Source of the DNA: Casuarina equisetifolia
Lineage: Eukaryota > Streptophyta > Magnoliopsida > Fagales > Casuarinaceae
Direction: 5' to 3'
DNA length: 64,000 nucleotides
Assembly: GCA_028551475.1 (NCBI GenBank)
Contig: CM052358.1
Coordinates: 21,168,853-21,232,852 of the forward strand
Part shown: positions 10,481-22,836 of the stretch, piece after piece
How the letters are laid out: each line of letters starts with the position of its first letter
Numbering within the stretch: position 1 is the stretch's first letter
Notes under the pieces: generated by a model
Told to the model about the DNA's origin: nothing
The model's input: the letters and a program-made list of their open reading frames with translations, nothing else
The model's database searches: none
Translations under genes and position numbers: made by a program

Positions 10481-13025
10481 TAACCTTCATTATTTTAAGC
10501 TTGCCTACTCCCATGTCATAAAGTGTCATTGTTGAAACTCCTACAAACTCCTCGGTCTCAAGATAATCTGTAAACTCTTCTTCCCCATGGTAAAATTCCT
10601 TTCCTAGCTTTGAATCTCCCCATTCATATATGTATACTGCTTCACAAATAAATAATCGCTGTTTACATTTATGGATGTGCATACATTGATCATTATAGTG
10701 ATAACACAACATTTTTTGGCATCTTTCTTCAAGCTCTATAATAGTAATTTTTTTAATTGGCAGTGTTGTTCAAGCTAACAAAATTATTGGAACTCGAGTT
10801 GGTGGTGGAGAAGCTTAAAGCTACTCCAAAGGGTGTGGTACTTGCCCCACTATAAGTCTATTAGGGGCTCGAAGGGCCTTGGTCCAATAGGACCCTGGTT
10901 AGAGCAAGGGCCATGAAGCTTAAGAAATTGATCTTCATAAATCAACACAAAGTTAAGCACCTCATTGAGGGTTGTAGGGTGTTTTGCATCAACATTCCCC
11001 TGAATTTCGAGCTTCAATCCTCCAATAAAGTAGTCTACTACTTGCTGAGTAGTAAGTGGACCAACAAAAGTCAATGCCAGTCTAAATTCTTCATAATAAT
11101 GTTCTACGGAACCAAGTTGTTCTAATTTCTTCATAATAACCTACTAAGGAGCCTTTGCTTAAGCTGTTCCTAAGTAAGATTCTATCCAATATGCTTTAGA
11201 TTATCTCGGTATGAATGGAGCCATTTCACCGCAATACCAGTCATATTCCAAGTGCAGATTTTAACTTATTTTTTTTATCGTTTAGTTTATGGAATTCAAA
11301 AAATTCAGTTGCCATAAAAATCCACTCAACCAGGTCATCATCACTGTGGAATCGAGTAACCCAGCCCAAGGGGCTTAACCCAAAATCCAAACCTGAATTC
11401 AAACCTAATCTATCCATACCCAATTCATTGGACCCGACCCATCCAAACTTGACCCATTAGGACCCAATCCATTAGGACCCGACCCATGGGGGCCTAATCC
11501 ATTGGGGCTCGATCCATTCAAACTTGATGTTCGATGAAATCTAAATGCAAGTGAACATGTTGAACAAGTAATATAATGATAAGAAAGATATCGTCCCATA
11601 GAAATTGGTAATTACTAAACCAATTAATTACTAACAGTGAACAACTCCTAGAATTTATCTAACAAATCAAATTGATAGATGATAGATTAACTAACTAAAT
11701 CTAAGAAAACTAAATACAAGAAATATGTTAGAGCATATGATTTCACCATAATTACTAGGTATTAATATTGATTATTTATGCTTGCAAGAGGGATAATATC
11801 TATGTGATAGCGGAACTTCCTAATTTATTTACTATCCTATGTCTAGGTATAGGAAACCTACTTAATTCATTAATTCACTATATCTCTATATGTGAATTGA
11901 AACAAACCAAATGTATTAGGATCTATGAATATTCCCAGTTTACACCAAAAGCTACACAAACAATATGGTATATGTTTATCCATATTTAATTTATGGTTAC
12001 ACATTACAAGAAGCAATTGCATATTATCTCCTATCGGTCTTAAACATGCAAATCAGATCATTCAAGTGGTAGCTAATCACTTAAAAGCATTAAACACAGT
12101 AATATATAATTTCACATAAATAAAATATCTTGCAAAACATAATAATCATAAGATTCATACCATCATAATTAGGTTACATCGTAGCTCTAACAAAAGTAAA
12201 CTAAAATATAAAGAAATAATAAGGAAGAATAGTAATAAGAAATAAAGAAGGCATCTTGAATCCAAGAACAAGAAGTCTATCACCTTTTTTGTCTTTTCTT
12301 CAAGAAAACCTTGAATTCTTGGCCTCTTTCTTGAGTTGTGCTCAATTTCCTCCCCCTCTTTCTTTTGCCTCTTCTCTTTTCTTAAATAGGGTTTAGGTTT
12401 AGACCTACTCTTATCCTAGTAGAATTGGGTTTTGAACTCTTAATTTAATTAAGCTTTAAACTCCTAATATGATTAGATTTTCTAATTATTTAAAAAACCC
12501 AATAACAATAAAATCTAATAACAATCATTCAAAGCCTAAGCCCATCTTGACTCTCTTGATCTTGATATTATGATTTTGCCATACAATAAGCATCAGGCTC
12601 TCCATGTTCATCCATTTTCTCCTTACTTCCTTGTGTTACATAAATAAGATAAATTTAGGTAAATAAAGAGGAGTTCAAATGTTTTCTCACAATTATTAAA
12701 GTTATTTATTACCTAAAATAGGTAAAATAACTCTATAAAAATAAAGTTATCACTTGATCCAATTGGGCCTAACCCATTCAAATCGGAGTTGCGAGAACCT
12801 GACCCAGAGTGATCTTGATTGGGGTTGATGTTGGTGGTCACTTGTTTGCCACCATCAGAGTTAGACTCAGAGTGTTAGGAGGTGAATGTTTTGAATTGCA
12901 GAATAAGGAGATCCATATGTACTCAGAAATCTTGCATCTTGGTGGCGATCCAAGACATGCCAAACTCCATTTGTGAAAATCTCATCTCCAAGTGCGAAAC
13001 TCATTCTTCCATAGGAAGATCGAAC
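10481..13025 (-). pseudogene. Gypsy A gag relic, split by solo LTR copy 3
   Basis: The minus strand carries a retrotransposon gag. The N-terminal part (about 12758-13020) encodes a predicted helical stretch around SQMEFGMSWIATKMQDF. After solo LTR copy 3 (11528-12752), the fragment at 11241-11423 contains DDLVEWIFMATEFFEFHKL, and 10850-11134 contains VEHYYEEFRLALTF and TTQQVVDYFIGGLKLEIQ, the core of the Retrotrans_gag family. Stop codons separate the pieces. Bases 10481-10850 hold the linker region towards the protease; I cannot place a zinc knuckle confidently. Gag would form the cytoplasmic particle. Confidence 0.75.
11528..12752 (-). mobile_element. Family S solo LTR, copy 3
   Basis: Perfect CTTGA duplications lie at 11523-11527 and 12753-12757. 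The terminal hairpin has one mismatch here (ATAAAGTTAT instead of ATAGAGTTAT). It has only about two 24-bp repeats (about 12420-12475), the fewest of the six copies. It interrupts the gypsy A gag. Confidence 0.88.
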
Positions 13026-13040
13026 GGCTCTAGTAACAAT

Positions 13041-13512
13041 TGTAAGGCTCTTACCTTGTTCTCCACTTATCTGCTCAAAGCCATAGCCTTAGATCTTGTA
13101 TTTAGACCTTCGGACAGACTTTCCTTTGGAGGAAGTCTGCACGGCCTATTAATGTGCAAAATTGTTGATGAGAGAAAGAAAATTGGACTCTCTCAGGCTT
13201 GTTTCACGGGAACCCCAACTGTTGGTTACTTGAGTAGGCAAACCACCAATTACCTAAAAAGGCAAATTCTAGATTCTCTTTTCCAAACTTGACACCCCCT
13301 TCTTTCCCCAATTTCCCCTATACAAAATATTATTTCCCTAAGCCTATATCCTAACCCAATATCTTGGGTTTTACATCATAAAAGCCTAATATTCCCTTAC
13401 ATTAATATAACCGCCCTTACCCTTATACTAGGCCCCCCTTCACAATTACAATTTACTTACAAAAACTAGTTGACTACTCAAAATACAAATACTTCCTTTA
13501 CAACCCCTAACA
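13041..13512 (-). repeat. Gypsy A 5' LTR with adjacent primer site
   Basis: This 472-bp LTR is the uninterrupted partner of 3516-4536. On the minus strand it begins TGTTAGGGG and ends GCCTTACA. The next 15 bases on that strand (13040 down to 13026) read ATTGTTACTAGAGCC, a decayed match to the initiator-tRNA-Met primer-binding site (usual TGGTATCAGAGCC). Confidence 0.87.
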
Positions 13513-14235
13513 ATTTTCTTCTTCTTCATCTTATTTTTATTTAAAAATTCTATCAACCTACAAGATTTTTGTCAAACATCCGCAATAGTTTTACAGACTA
13601 TTTATATGTTGCTTTGAAGCAAGGAGGTTTTATTTTTCTTAAAGATAATAACAAATATTAGTTTTTTCCTTATAACATTCCTAAATAATTTCATCTCTAA
13701 AATAGGCATAATGAAAGTCTTCAAAAAGTAACTCTTTTTTTCTTTTTTTGTTTGTATTAACTTAAATTAATAGTTTCCTCAGCTTTTGTGGCCAAGATAT
13801 CTCAAACAGCCGTTTAAAAATTCTAGGTTGTAGTTATCATTTCAAAGAATTTCGCTTTCTCAACTTAATGTTTGAAGAAACTGACGCAGATCATTGAATG
13901 CATGAGAAAGGGAGGGTTGACAGTTTTGATTGTCTTGTAAAATGTGCATCTGTTTGACAAGCGAAAACAGAAGAGAAGTTTTGAAGAAACATTCAATAAA
14001 TGCAGAGACAATCTTGAGATTAACGGAGGGCAAATGAAATGTTATAGAACTGATTTGAATGAAGTGATTGGCTATGGTATGGATCCCTTCATTGCAAGAA
14101 AGCAGGAGATACATTTTGTTGAAGCTTACGCTCCAAATGTAAACAACCCCGAGTTTGATGAAGATTCAGTGAGATCATGGAGAGCTGCACTGAAGAAAGT
14201 TGGCATTTTCTCCTCTTTTGTTTTTGCTTGACTGT
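13513..14235 (+). pseudogene. TIR-domain relic A
   Basis: This is a decayed first exon of a TNL. At about 13572-13650 the frame reads IRNSFTDYLYVALKQGG followed by FIFLKDNN, matching the TIR start seen at 32320-32400. A non-matching AT-rich stretch (about 13655-13800) interrupts it. From about 13830 the frame reads VVIISKNFAFST, a stop where tryptophan is expected, then CLKKLTQIIECMRKGG. The glutamate of WCLxEL, which catalyses NAD cleavage in TIR enzymes, is a lysine. The end of the domain, 14117-14208, reads VEAYAPNVNN and SVRSWRAALKKVG. No NBS follows. It aligns with TIR relic B (37367-37735), so the relic predates the segmental duplication. Confidence 0.8.
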
Positions 14236-14762
14236 AAACTAAGATTTTTCGACAACTTTCAAAAGCTCAAGAGCAAAAGGAGAAAAACGCCATGCATTGA
14301 TGCAATTATGGAAAAAGACAAGGAAGATGGAACTCTGTAAGTGCGGTGTTTAGTGGGAGATTGATTTGCAGACTTCGAGTTTGGCAAAAGATAGTTTAAT
14401 AGAAGACTAATTACTGAACTCGAGGATCACAAGCTTACTTGACGCTAAGGTTTGGTAGCATTGAGTTATCTCCTCCTTTCCTCTGCATTCCGTATTCAAA
14501 TTTCCATTTAGTCAATGCCTGTGTTGATGAATTGACATTATCAGCATTAGGAATTTAAAATATTAGCTATATATTCTATAGGTTATTTTTTTGTATTTAT
14601 TGTAATTATTCATATGCATATTTAAAATAAGATTCAAGCATATAAATATAGGTTCATATTTTACAATTGTTTACAACTAAATATAGAATTATTTCCACAA
14701 GTTCTCTGGCTTTTTCAATATCTCAATTTTTACAGCCTGAGTTTTCATCATAGCGTAAGTCC
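14236..14762. repeat. Flank of TIR relic A, with empty sites for copia C and D
   Basis: No gene is seen. Bases 14240-14480 align with 37690-37866 joined to 42934-43011: AAACGCCATGCATTGATGCA here, GTGCATTGATGCAATTGTGG there. The undisrupted ATAGTTTAATAGAAGACTAA at about 14390 corresponds to the copia C insertion point, and TGAGTTATCTCCTCC near 14464 to the copia D insertion point. Bases 14560-14740 are AT-rich and not present in copy B. Confidence 0.75.
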
Positions 14763-15017
14763 TATTGGAGATACGCATGTATATTCTCCAATATTGGCAG
14801 ATTATTCTTTCCATATGGCATGATCTACTTTAGGAATTGTTTATGTAATTAGTAGGAAAATATTTATTTATTTTGGTCTGTTTAATTTCCATGTTTAACT
14901 CATTCTTGTATTATAAAGGTACAAGTCCCTATACATCTTTGTTAAGAAAGTAATAAACCAGATATTCCCACTATATGCCTTTCTTCGTTTTCTCTTTGTG
15001 ACATGGTATCAAGAGCC
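14763..15017 (+). repeat. Copia B 5' LTR and tRNA-iMet primer site
   Basis: The 241-bp LTR at 14763-15003 starts TATTGGAG (the canonical TG has mutated to TA) and ends TTTGTGACA. The primer-binding site TGGTATCAAGAGCC follows directly (15004-15017). The partner LTR is 22837-23077. Confidence 0.92.
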
Positions 15018-15518
15018 ATTGTCATTTCTGTTTTCCTTGCTTCTGCAACTCTTTTGGTTTGATTTGTTTTTGCTATTCTTGCCACTTGCACCACAGTGTT
15101 AGCAACTCTAGTGTGGAAATTAGTTTTTTTCTACTCAACAAAACTCTTAAACCAAATTTCTATACCTTTTTTCTCTTACCATGCTGAAATCCTCTAAGCC
15201 TACTCATTCTAATTCGGATGCTCCTATAATTAAGGATCTCACTTAGTATGAGATTCCCCAATCTGCTGCACTCCCCACCTCTGATGTTAGGCCGGAAGGA
15301 GCTCTGCCTCTGGGCTCTCCCTTGGGATCCTCTATTCCCATGCTCTCGGGCCTTCCCCAAACAAGCTTGCTTTCCTCTCAGCCCAATCCATGGGCTTTTT
15401 AGGCTCTCTATTTTTTTCCTCCTGGTGCCAACCCTTCTCTAATTCAATCCACCACTAGTGTTCCCAGGCTTGGCCCAGCCACACGCACTGGGCCTTCTTT
15501 TGGATTGGGTTGGCCTCC
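15004..15518 (+). other. Copia B leader between the primer site and solo LTR copy 4
   Basis: This is the untranslated leader and the start of gag of copia B. A frame beginning near 15181 (ATGCTGAAATCCTCTAAGCC) is a possible gag start but is soon closed by a stop. Nothing else is recognisable. Confidence 0.5.
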
Positions 15519-16792
15519 TGTTCGGTGAAATTTATATGCAAGTGAACATGTCGAACAAGTAATATAATGATAAGAAAAGTATCGTCCCACGAAGATTGGT
15601 GAATACTAGACCAACTAATTACTAACGGTGAATAACTCCTAGAATTTATCTAGCAAACCAAATTGATGGATGATAGATTAACTAACTAAGTCTAAGAAAA
15701 CTTAATAAAAGAAATATGTTAGAGCATCCGATTTCACCATAATTACTAGGTACTAATATTGATTATTTATGCTTGCAAGAGAGATAATATCTATGTGATG
15801 GCGGAATTTTCTAATTTATTTACTATCCTATGTCTAGGTATAGCAAACCTACTTAGTTCATTAATTCACTATATCTCTATATGTGAATTGAAACAAACCA
15901 AATGCATTAGGATTTATGAATATTCCCAGTTTACACCAAAAGCCACACAAACAATATGGTATATGTCTATCCATATTTAATTTATGGTTACATATTACAA
16001 GAAGCAACTGCATGCTATTTCCTGTTGGTCTTTAACATGCAAATCAAGTCATCTAAGTGGTAGCTAATCACCTAAAAGCATTAAACTCCGTAACATGTAA
16101 CTTCACATAAATAAAATATCTTGCAAAACATAATAATCATAAGATTCATACCATCATAATTAGGTTACATCATAGCTCTAACAAAAATAAACTAAAACAT
16201 AAAGAAATAATGAGGAAGAATGGTAATAAGAAATAAAGAAGGCATCTTGAATCCAAGAACAAGAAGTCTGTCACCCTTTTTGTCTTCTCTTCAAGAAAAC
16301 CTTGAATTCTTGGCTTCTTTCTTGAGTTGTGCTCAATTTCCTCCTCTCTTCTTTTGCCTCTTCTCTTCTCTTAAATAGGGTTTAGGTTTAGACCTATCTC
16401 CTATCCTAGTAGAATTGGGTTTTAGAGACCTAAAACAATTGGGTTTTAGAGACCTAAAATAATTGGGTTTTGAACTCCTAAATTAATTGAGACTTGAATT
16501 CCTAACATGACTGGGTTTTCTATTTAAATATAAAATCCAATAACAATAGAAAATCTAATAACAATTATCCAAAGCCCAAGCCCATCTTGACTCTCTTGAT
16601 CTTGATATTACAATTTTACCACACAATAAGCATCAGGTTCTCCATGTTTATTCCTTTTCTCCTTGCCTCCTTGTGCTACAAAAACAAGACAAATTTAAAT
16701 AAATAAGAGGAGTTCAAATATTTTCTCATAAGCATTGTGTTATTTATTGCCTAAAAAATAGATAAAATAACTCTATAAAAATAGAGTTATCA
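15519..16792 (-). mobile_element. Family S solo LTR, copy 4
   Basis: Perfect CCTCC duplications lie at 15514-15518 and 16793-16797. The ends TGTTCGGTG...GAGTTATCA, the 10-bp-arm hairpin at the right end and four 24-bp repeats (about 16413-16510) are all visible. It is inserted in the N-terminal coding part of copia B gag. Confidence 0.9.
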
Positions 16793-16797
16793 CCTCC

Positions 16798-17960
16798 TTT
16801 AGGCCCTGCCCTTCAATCAAGTACCACTGATGGATCGAGTTCTTCAGGTTTGGGTTTAGGTTTGGGCAGCAATCCCTACCTGTTCCCTTACCCATTTTTC
16901 GTTCCCTATTTCGCCACTGCCAGCAACTGCCTGGAACTAGGTGACCCACTTTACACCGTTATCTCTAACGGACTAGAGCTCGGTCTTGTTTCACAAGCTT
17001 TCACCGGCACTGACAATTATTCTGTTTGGGCGCATGACTTCTTACGCGCCCTTGTCACAAAGGACAAGGACGGTTTCCTTAATGGAACCATCCCTCTCCC
17101 GTCGGATCCTCGTCTCGCCCAGCAATGGAACAAGTGTTCCCAATTAGTTCACACATGATCGGGAACATTCTCGCCCCTGACATCGTTGTCGGCCTCCCTC
17201 CAACTAAAGAAGCCTAGAGTATTTGCATTCATCTCTGGGAAATGTATGGTCACACAGATCGGGTGCGTTTGTTTCAGATTGACCAATCTTTAGCCTATCT
17301 AAAGCAAGGCAATCTCTCCGTTGTCGTTCTCTTCAATCGGTTCATTACTTTTTGCAATGAACGCGATCAAGCTAAAGAAACTCTCGAAGGCCTCGACTCC
17401 ATCCTCTGCCAATGCCAAAAAATCAAGGAGTAAAATCGTATTATACAGTTTTTATTAATTTTAAACGAAACTTACTGTGGTTTTCAATTGTAGATCCTTA
17501 CGATGGAGCCTCCGCCTTTGCTTCGTTGCCTTTTTCATCTCGTAACTCAAGAGGAAAATCAACAATTAGCCTTTTTTGAATATCTCCGCATAGGAGATTC
17601 CGTGATTTTGGCGACTCGGGCTTCCTCTACGCAAAAAGCGTTGGCTGTTCGTAGGACTCGCGACTGGGGCACTTTGGGCTCTTCTGAGACAAATGTGCGC
17701 TACCCCCTCTCTAGGACGGACAGCTTGGATGTGAACCCTAAATCTGACAGTCCATACTTGCTTGAATTAACACCTTCATCTAACAGCCCCTAGCGAGCGA
17801 CCACTGCACCCACGGATAAACAATCTAACAGCAGATGAATTTTCTCCAATTTGTGCAAATCTAACGGCCTAAATGCCTCCCACAGATGATCTAACGAACA
17901 AATTCTTTTTTTGTGATTATTGCAAAAGACAAAATCATACTAAAGATCTATGGTAGAAAT
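16798..17960 (+). pseudogene. Copia B gag relic
   Basis: The gag of a copia element (UBN2/retrotran_gag type). The frame at 16850-17158 contains LVSQAFTGTDNYSVWAHDFL and then FLNGTIPLP, and the frame at 17242-17433 contains EMYGHTDRVRLFQIDQSL and FNRFITFCNERDQAKETLEG. A frameshift and a TAG near 17217 separate them. A degraded CCHC zinc knuckle (CDYCKRQNHTKDLW, last cysteine replaced by tryptophan) lies at about 17916-17957. Gag would assemble the virus-like particle. Frames are broken, so the product is not made as one protein. Confidence 0.85.
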
Positions 17961-18069
17961 TACATAGGAAACCCCCTGATAAAAATGATTAAAAAAAATA
18001 GCTTATTCTCATGCTGTTACCACCTTGGATGGGCCAAAGTCTTTACTCATTGAGGCCCAAGTCTAACAA

Positions 18070-19380
18070 CTCATGCAAGCTTTTAATAAGATTAGGACTC
18101 CATACAAAGTAGCCAGTTTTGTAGGTACTTCTTTTTGCCTTTCCAATTCCCTTTCCTCTACTGCATGGATTATTGATTTAAGTGCCAATGATCACATAAT
18201 TTGCAATAAAAGTTTTTTTTTCAAAATTCACACTACTTATCCATCCACATCCAATCGCCTTCCAAATGGCAACATCACCTTCATCACAAAAATTGGTGAC
18301 GTTATTCTTAGCAACTGTCTTACATTGCGAAATGTATTTTTTATCCCTGATTTCCATTTTAACCTTTTCTCTGTTTCTAAAGTTTGTCAACATAATAATT
18401 GTCGCCTTATTCTTGATTCCAAACTTTGTTTCTTTTAGGCCCATTTGACTAGCAAACTAATGGGCTTGGGTAGTGCCCACCAAGGTCTTTATTTTTGGGT
18501 TCCTTTTCCTAAACATTTAGATTTATCTCGTTGTATTTCCCCACATTGAGGCACCTTTTGTAATGCAAATTTTCCTCATAATAATAATATTTCTCTTTTT
18601 CACCAGTGCTTGGGTCATAGTGCTTCTTATCCTCATCCAAAATGTCCTATCTGTCCCCTCGCCAAACAATCCCGCCATTCCTTCCTTTCTAACAGGTCTC
18701 GTGCACCTTTCATTTTTTTTCTCCTCCTCATTGACATTTGGGGACCCTACCACACTCCTCATCGTGATGGATTTTTTTTTCTCACTATTGTTGATGACTT
18801 TTCTCGTGCTACTTAAGTTTTTCTTATGTAATCCAAATCCCAAGTCCTTCACCACCTCACTCATTTTTTTAAACTTATTCATACCCAATTCCATACCTTT
18901 GCTCAACGTGTCCGCACTGATAATGCCTGTGATTTCTTTAATCATGAATGTTCCTCCTTTTTCTCCCTCCACGGCATTCTCTATAAGAGTTCCTGCGCCT
19001 ACACACCTCAACAAAATAGGGTCATCAAGCACAAACATTGTCACCTTCTTGAAGTCGCTTGCGCCTTCAAATATCAAGCCTCTATTCCTAGACTTTTTTG
19101 GGGTGATTGTATGATCACTACTGCTTACCTAATTAATCACATGCCCTCTCAAGTGCTGGAAGGCAAGACTCCTTTTGAGCTTCTCTTTGGCAAGCCACCT
19201 AACACTGGTCTTCTTCGTGTCTTTGGTTGTTTGTGCTTTGCTACCATAGTTGGCCCTCGAGACAAACTAGGTCCCCGTGCCACCCGTTGTGTATTTATGG
19301 GCTACCCTTCCTTGCAAAAGGGTTATCGGGTGTTTGATCTCGTGACTGACTAGTTCTTCATCAATTGTGATGTTATCTTT
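18070..19380 (+). pseudogene. Copia B protease and integrase relic
   Basis: Frame 18073-18438 holds the aspartic protease: WIIDLSANDHI replaces the expected W.(I/L)DSGA motif, so the catalytic triplet DSG has become DLS. GAG-pre-integrase follows, with its zinc-binding histidine and cysteines (HQCLGHS, CPICPLAKQSRH, about 18600-18690). Integrase core pieces are LLIDIWGPYHTPHRDG (about 18725), an FNHECS region, and at 19111-19353 ITTAYLINHMPSQVLEGKTP with LRVFGCLCFA. A TAA in the core (about 18810) and frameshifts break it. This is standard copia architecture; it is inactive. Confidence 0.85.
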
Positions 19381-20858
19381 CACTAGGATGAGTTTCCTTT
19401 TGCCACTTCCTCTTCTCTGAATGGTCCCTTTGATGTTTCCTTTGGATCTCAGCCTTTCTTATTTGATGATGATCCTTTGCCTCCACCTTTCTTCCCCTAC
19501 CTAGGAGTCTCTATTCCCACACCTTCCCCTCTACCCATCTCCCTTCCTAACCCTACCTCCCTCCCCCCCTTCCCTACACCTGTCCCTCCCTCCAACCCCT
19601 CTCCTCACCCTATTCCTAATGATTCCCTAGCCATCATCCCATACACCCTTCCCACACAAACCTCACCCCCACCCCCTTCTATTGCTCCTCGTCTCTCTAG
19701 ACATCCTACTCATCCTCCTACTTGGACTAAGGACTATCTTTGCTCTTTTGTGCACTCTCCTGGCACTGCCTACCCTATTACTAATTATATTAGTTTTGGT
19801 CGGCTCTCCTCGGCTCATCTTTGTTGCATCAGCAGTATCTCGGCGGACGTCGAACCTAACTATTATCATTAGGCTGCCAAAGATCCAAAATGGCAACTGG
19901 CCATGGAAGTTGAACTTCGTGTTCTTGCTGATAATCGTACTTGGGATGTTGTCCCTTGACCTCCTCATCGATGACCCATTGACTGTAAATGGGTTTACAA
20001 GATCAAGTATAAGGCTGATGGCTTTGTTAAACGATACAAGGTCCGATTAGTGGCCAATGGCTATACTTAACAAGAAGGTTTTGATTATCAGGATACTTTC
20101 TCTCTAGTCGCCAAAGAAGGCATTGTGCGTTCCTTCTTAGCCGTCATTGCTTTCCATGATTGGTCTCCTTATCAGATGGACGTCCACAATGCTTTTCTTC
20201 ATGGTACTTGGATGAGGAGATCCACATGGAGCTTCCACCAGGATTACGCAGACAGGGGGAGTCTCAAGTCTGTCGTCTCTATAAATCCCTATATGGACTT
20301 AAACAAGCTTCCCGCCAATGGTATGCAAAATTTACCTCTGCTCTCATTTCAGCTCAATTTTGATAATCGCGCCATGATTATGCCTTATTCATTTGGTGGA
20401 AAAGTACTTCCTCCATCCATTTATTGACCTATGTTGATGATATCTTAATCATGGGTAATGATGTTCATGCTATTAAGCAGTTCAAAAAATTCTTGCATTC
20501 CACCTTTCATATCAAAGATTTGGAACCACCAAAATATTATTTGGGCATTGAAATTACTCATTTAGAAAAAGGCATCTCTCTTAGTCAACGAAAATTTATT
20601 TTAAAAATTATTTCTGAAGCTGGACTATTTGGATCCAAACATGCCATCATTCCTTTTGAACAAAATCTAAACCTTACCATGCCTGAATATGACGTTAGAG
20701 TTTCACCACTAGATATAGATCCCCCGCTCAAGGATCCTTCAAGCTATTAGAGACTAGTTGGAAAATTTATTTATCTCACCATGACAAGACCTAACATTTG
20801 TTATGCAGTGCAGATTTTTAGTCAATTCATGCATAATTCAAAATAATCTCACATGAAT
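19381..20858 (+). pseudogene. Copia B proline-rich linker and reverse transcriptase relic
   Basis: Bases 19480-19690 encode a proline/serine-rich linker between integrase and reverse transcriptase. The reverse transcriptase begins near 19860 and includes [13 protein letters not shown] (about 19987), a [11 protein letters not shown] region at 20175-20210, and [20 protein letters not shown] at about 20280-20340. The catalytic box YVDD is intact (20430-20441) in the open frame 20424-20750, which also contains IKDLEPPKYYLGIEI. Stops and frameshifts separate these blocks. Solo LTR copy 5 interrupts just before RNase H. Confidence 0.85.
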
Positions 20859-22254
20859 TGATAACTCTATTTTTATAGAGTTATTTTACCTAATTTAAAT
20901 AATAAATTCTCTAATGTTTGTGAGAAAATATTTGAATTCCTCTTTATTTACTTAAATTTGTCTTGTTTATGTAGCATAAGGAGGCATGAAGAAAAAGAAC
21001 AAGCATGGAGAACCTGGTACTTATTATATGGCAGAAGATGGTCAAATTATCAAGGTGAAGGAAATCAAAATGGGCTTGGGCTTGGGCTTTGGATAATTAT
21101 TATTAGATTTTTATTGTTATTATTTTTTTAAATAATTAGAAAACCTAGTCCTATTAGGAGTCCAAAGCCTAATTAATATAGAAGTCTAAAACCTAATTGT
21201 ATTGGGAATCCAAAACCCAATGCTATTAGGATAAGGAGAAAGTTCTAGATCCCATACCCTATATAAAGGAGGAGCCCTGCATAGAAGAGAGGGGGAAGCA
21301 AGAGAGAAAAGAAGTTGCCGCTGAAACCAAGGAGGAAATTGAGCATAACTCAAGAGAGAGGCCAAGAATTCAAGATTCAACTCAAGAGAGAGGCCAAGAA
21401 TTCAAGATTTCTTGAAGAGAAGACAAAAAGGGTGACAGACTTCTTGTTCTTAGATTCAAGATGCCTTCTTTGTTTCTTATTATTGTTCTTCCTCATTATT
21501 TCATTATGTTCTAAACTTCTTTTGTTAGAGCGAAGATGTAGCCTAACTATGATGATGTGAATCCTATAAGTTTTTATGTTTTGCAAGATAGTTTATTTAT
21601 GTGAGTTATATATTATTATGCTTAATGCTTTTAAGTGATTGGCCATCACTTGAATGATTTGATGTGCATGTTAGAGACTGAAAGGTAATAATATGCAATT
21701 GCTTCTTATAATATATAACCATGAATTAAATGTGGATAGACATATACCATGTTATTTGTGTGGCTTTTGGTGATAAGATGATCGAAAGATTTATTGTAAA
21801 CCAGGAATATTCATAGATCCTAATGCATTTGGTTTGTTTCAATTCATATATAGAGATATAGTGAATTAATGAACTAAATAGGTTTACTATACCTAGACAT
21901 AAGATAGTAAATAAATTAGGAAATTCCGCCATCACATAGATAATATCATTCTTGCAGGCATAAACTATGGAAATTCATATCTAGTAGTTATGGTGAAATC
22001 GGAAGCTCTAACATGTGTCTCATCTTGATTTTTCCTACTTGGATTCAATTTTAATTAGTTTTAAGTTTTCGTTTTAGAAATTTTAAATTTTAATTCATCT
22101 TCAACAATATTTTGATTTCCTAGATAAATTTTAGGATTAATTCATCATTAGTACTTAATTAGTTCAGTATTCACCAATCTTCGTGGGATGATACTTTTCT
22201 CATCATTATATTACTTGTTCGACATGTTCACTTGCATCTAAAATTCACCGAACA
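20859..22254 (+). mobile_element. Family S solo LTR, copy 5
   Basis: Perfect TGAAT duplications lie at 20854-20858 and 22255-22259. At 1396 bp it is the longest copy. It has the clearest promoter, CCCTATATAAAGGAGG near 21260, and a local duplication of AGAGAGAGGCCAAGAATTCA at about 21353-21405. The 5' hairpin is intact. Confidence 0.9.
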
Positions 22255-22830
22255 TGAATGCTGCCCTAAAGGTAGTTAAATACTTGAAAAGATGTCCCGG
22301 ATTGGGAATTTTGCTTTATAGAAATTGTAACATGGAAATGAACACATACTGTGACACAGACTACGCCACTTGTCCTATGAGTAGGAGATCGACTATGAGA
22401 TTTTGTATAAAATTTGGGAATTCTTTGTTGTCTTGGAAAACGAAGAAAAAATTTACCATCTTGTTGTCATCTGCCGAATCCAAGTACCATGCCATGGCTA
22501 AGACCACTTATGAAGTTATTTGGTTGAGAGGACTTCTTCAAGACCTAGGAGTTCACACAAGGGGACCTACCCTTCTTTTTTGTGATAATGATGTTGTTCT
22601 CAAACTGGCAGCAAATCCTATGGTTCATGAATGTACCAAACACATCGAAGTCGATTGTCACTTCATAAGGGATAAAATTCAAGAAGGAATCATCAAGATG
22701 CAAGAAATACACACTACAGAACAACCTGCCGATGTTTTCACCAAAGCTCTTTGTCAAAGACAACATGCGTACCTATTGAGCAAGCTTGGTATGTTTGACA
22801 TTTACAAATTGCCTAAAACACCAACTTCAG
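22255..22830 (+). pseudogene. Copia B RNase H relic
   Basis: After solo LTR copy 5, the open frame at 22254-22907 encodes a nearly complete copia RNase H: AALKVVKYLKRCPGLGIL, YCDTDYATCPMSRRST (DADWAG-like first motif), LSSAESKYHAMAKTTYEVIW (central glutamate), FCDNDVVLKLAANPMVHE, RTKHIEVD-like CTKHIEVDCHFIRDKI and PADVFTKAL. It is the best preserved part of the element, but it is cut off from its reverse transcriptase. It would remove the RNA strand during reverse transcription. Confidence 0.88.
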
Positions 22831-22836
22831 AGGGAG

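Larger units (their letters stand above)
3516..13512 (-). mobile_element. Gypsy A: decayed chromodomain Ty3/gypsy retrotransposon carrying three solo LTRs
   Basis: On the minus strand the order is 5' LTR (13041-13512), a degenerate tRNA-iMet primer site (13026-13040), gag, protease, reverse transcriptase, RNase H, integrase, chromodomain, a purine tract (about 4537-4550), and the 3' LTR (3516-4536). Protease before RT with integrase after RNase H is the gypsy order, and the C-terminal chromodomain marks a chromovirus. LTR termini read TGTAAGGC...TAACA on the plus strand. Flanks are AGTTT (3511-3515) and ATTTT (13513-13517), a target duplication with one mismatch. Three S-family solo LTRs and a 521-bp insert inflate an original of about 5.7 kb to 10 kb. 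Stops and frameshifts affect every domain, so it is not autonomous. Confidence 0.9.

Noticed and set aside
15004..15017. tRNA-like match TGGTATCAAGAGCC (also 38304, 45887, 13026, 50826)
   Set aside because: These are retrotransposon primer-binding sites directly next to LTRs, not tRNA genes.
15759..15980. A similar 70-80 codon open frame (with NIYVMAE and FTILCLGIANLL) found in five of the six family S LTRs
   Set aside because: It is antisense to the LTR, copies differ by drift rather than by synonymous change, and copy 6 has stops in it. It recurs only because the LTR recurs.
18523..19077. Long minus-strand frame opposite the copia B integrase
   Set aside because: It is the shadow of the low-complexity, T-rich plus-strand integrase relic; the plus strand carries the recognisable motifs.
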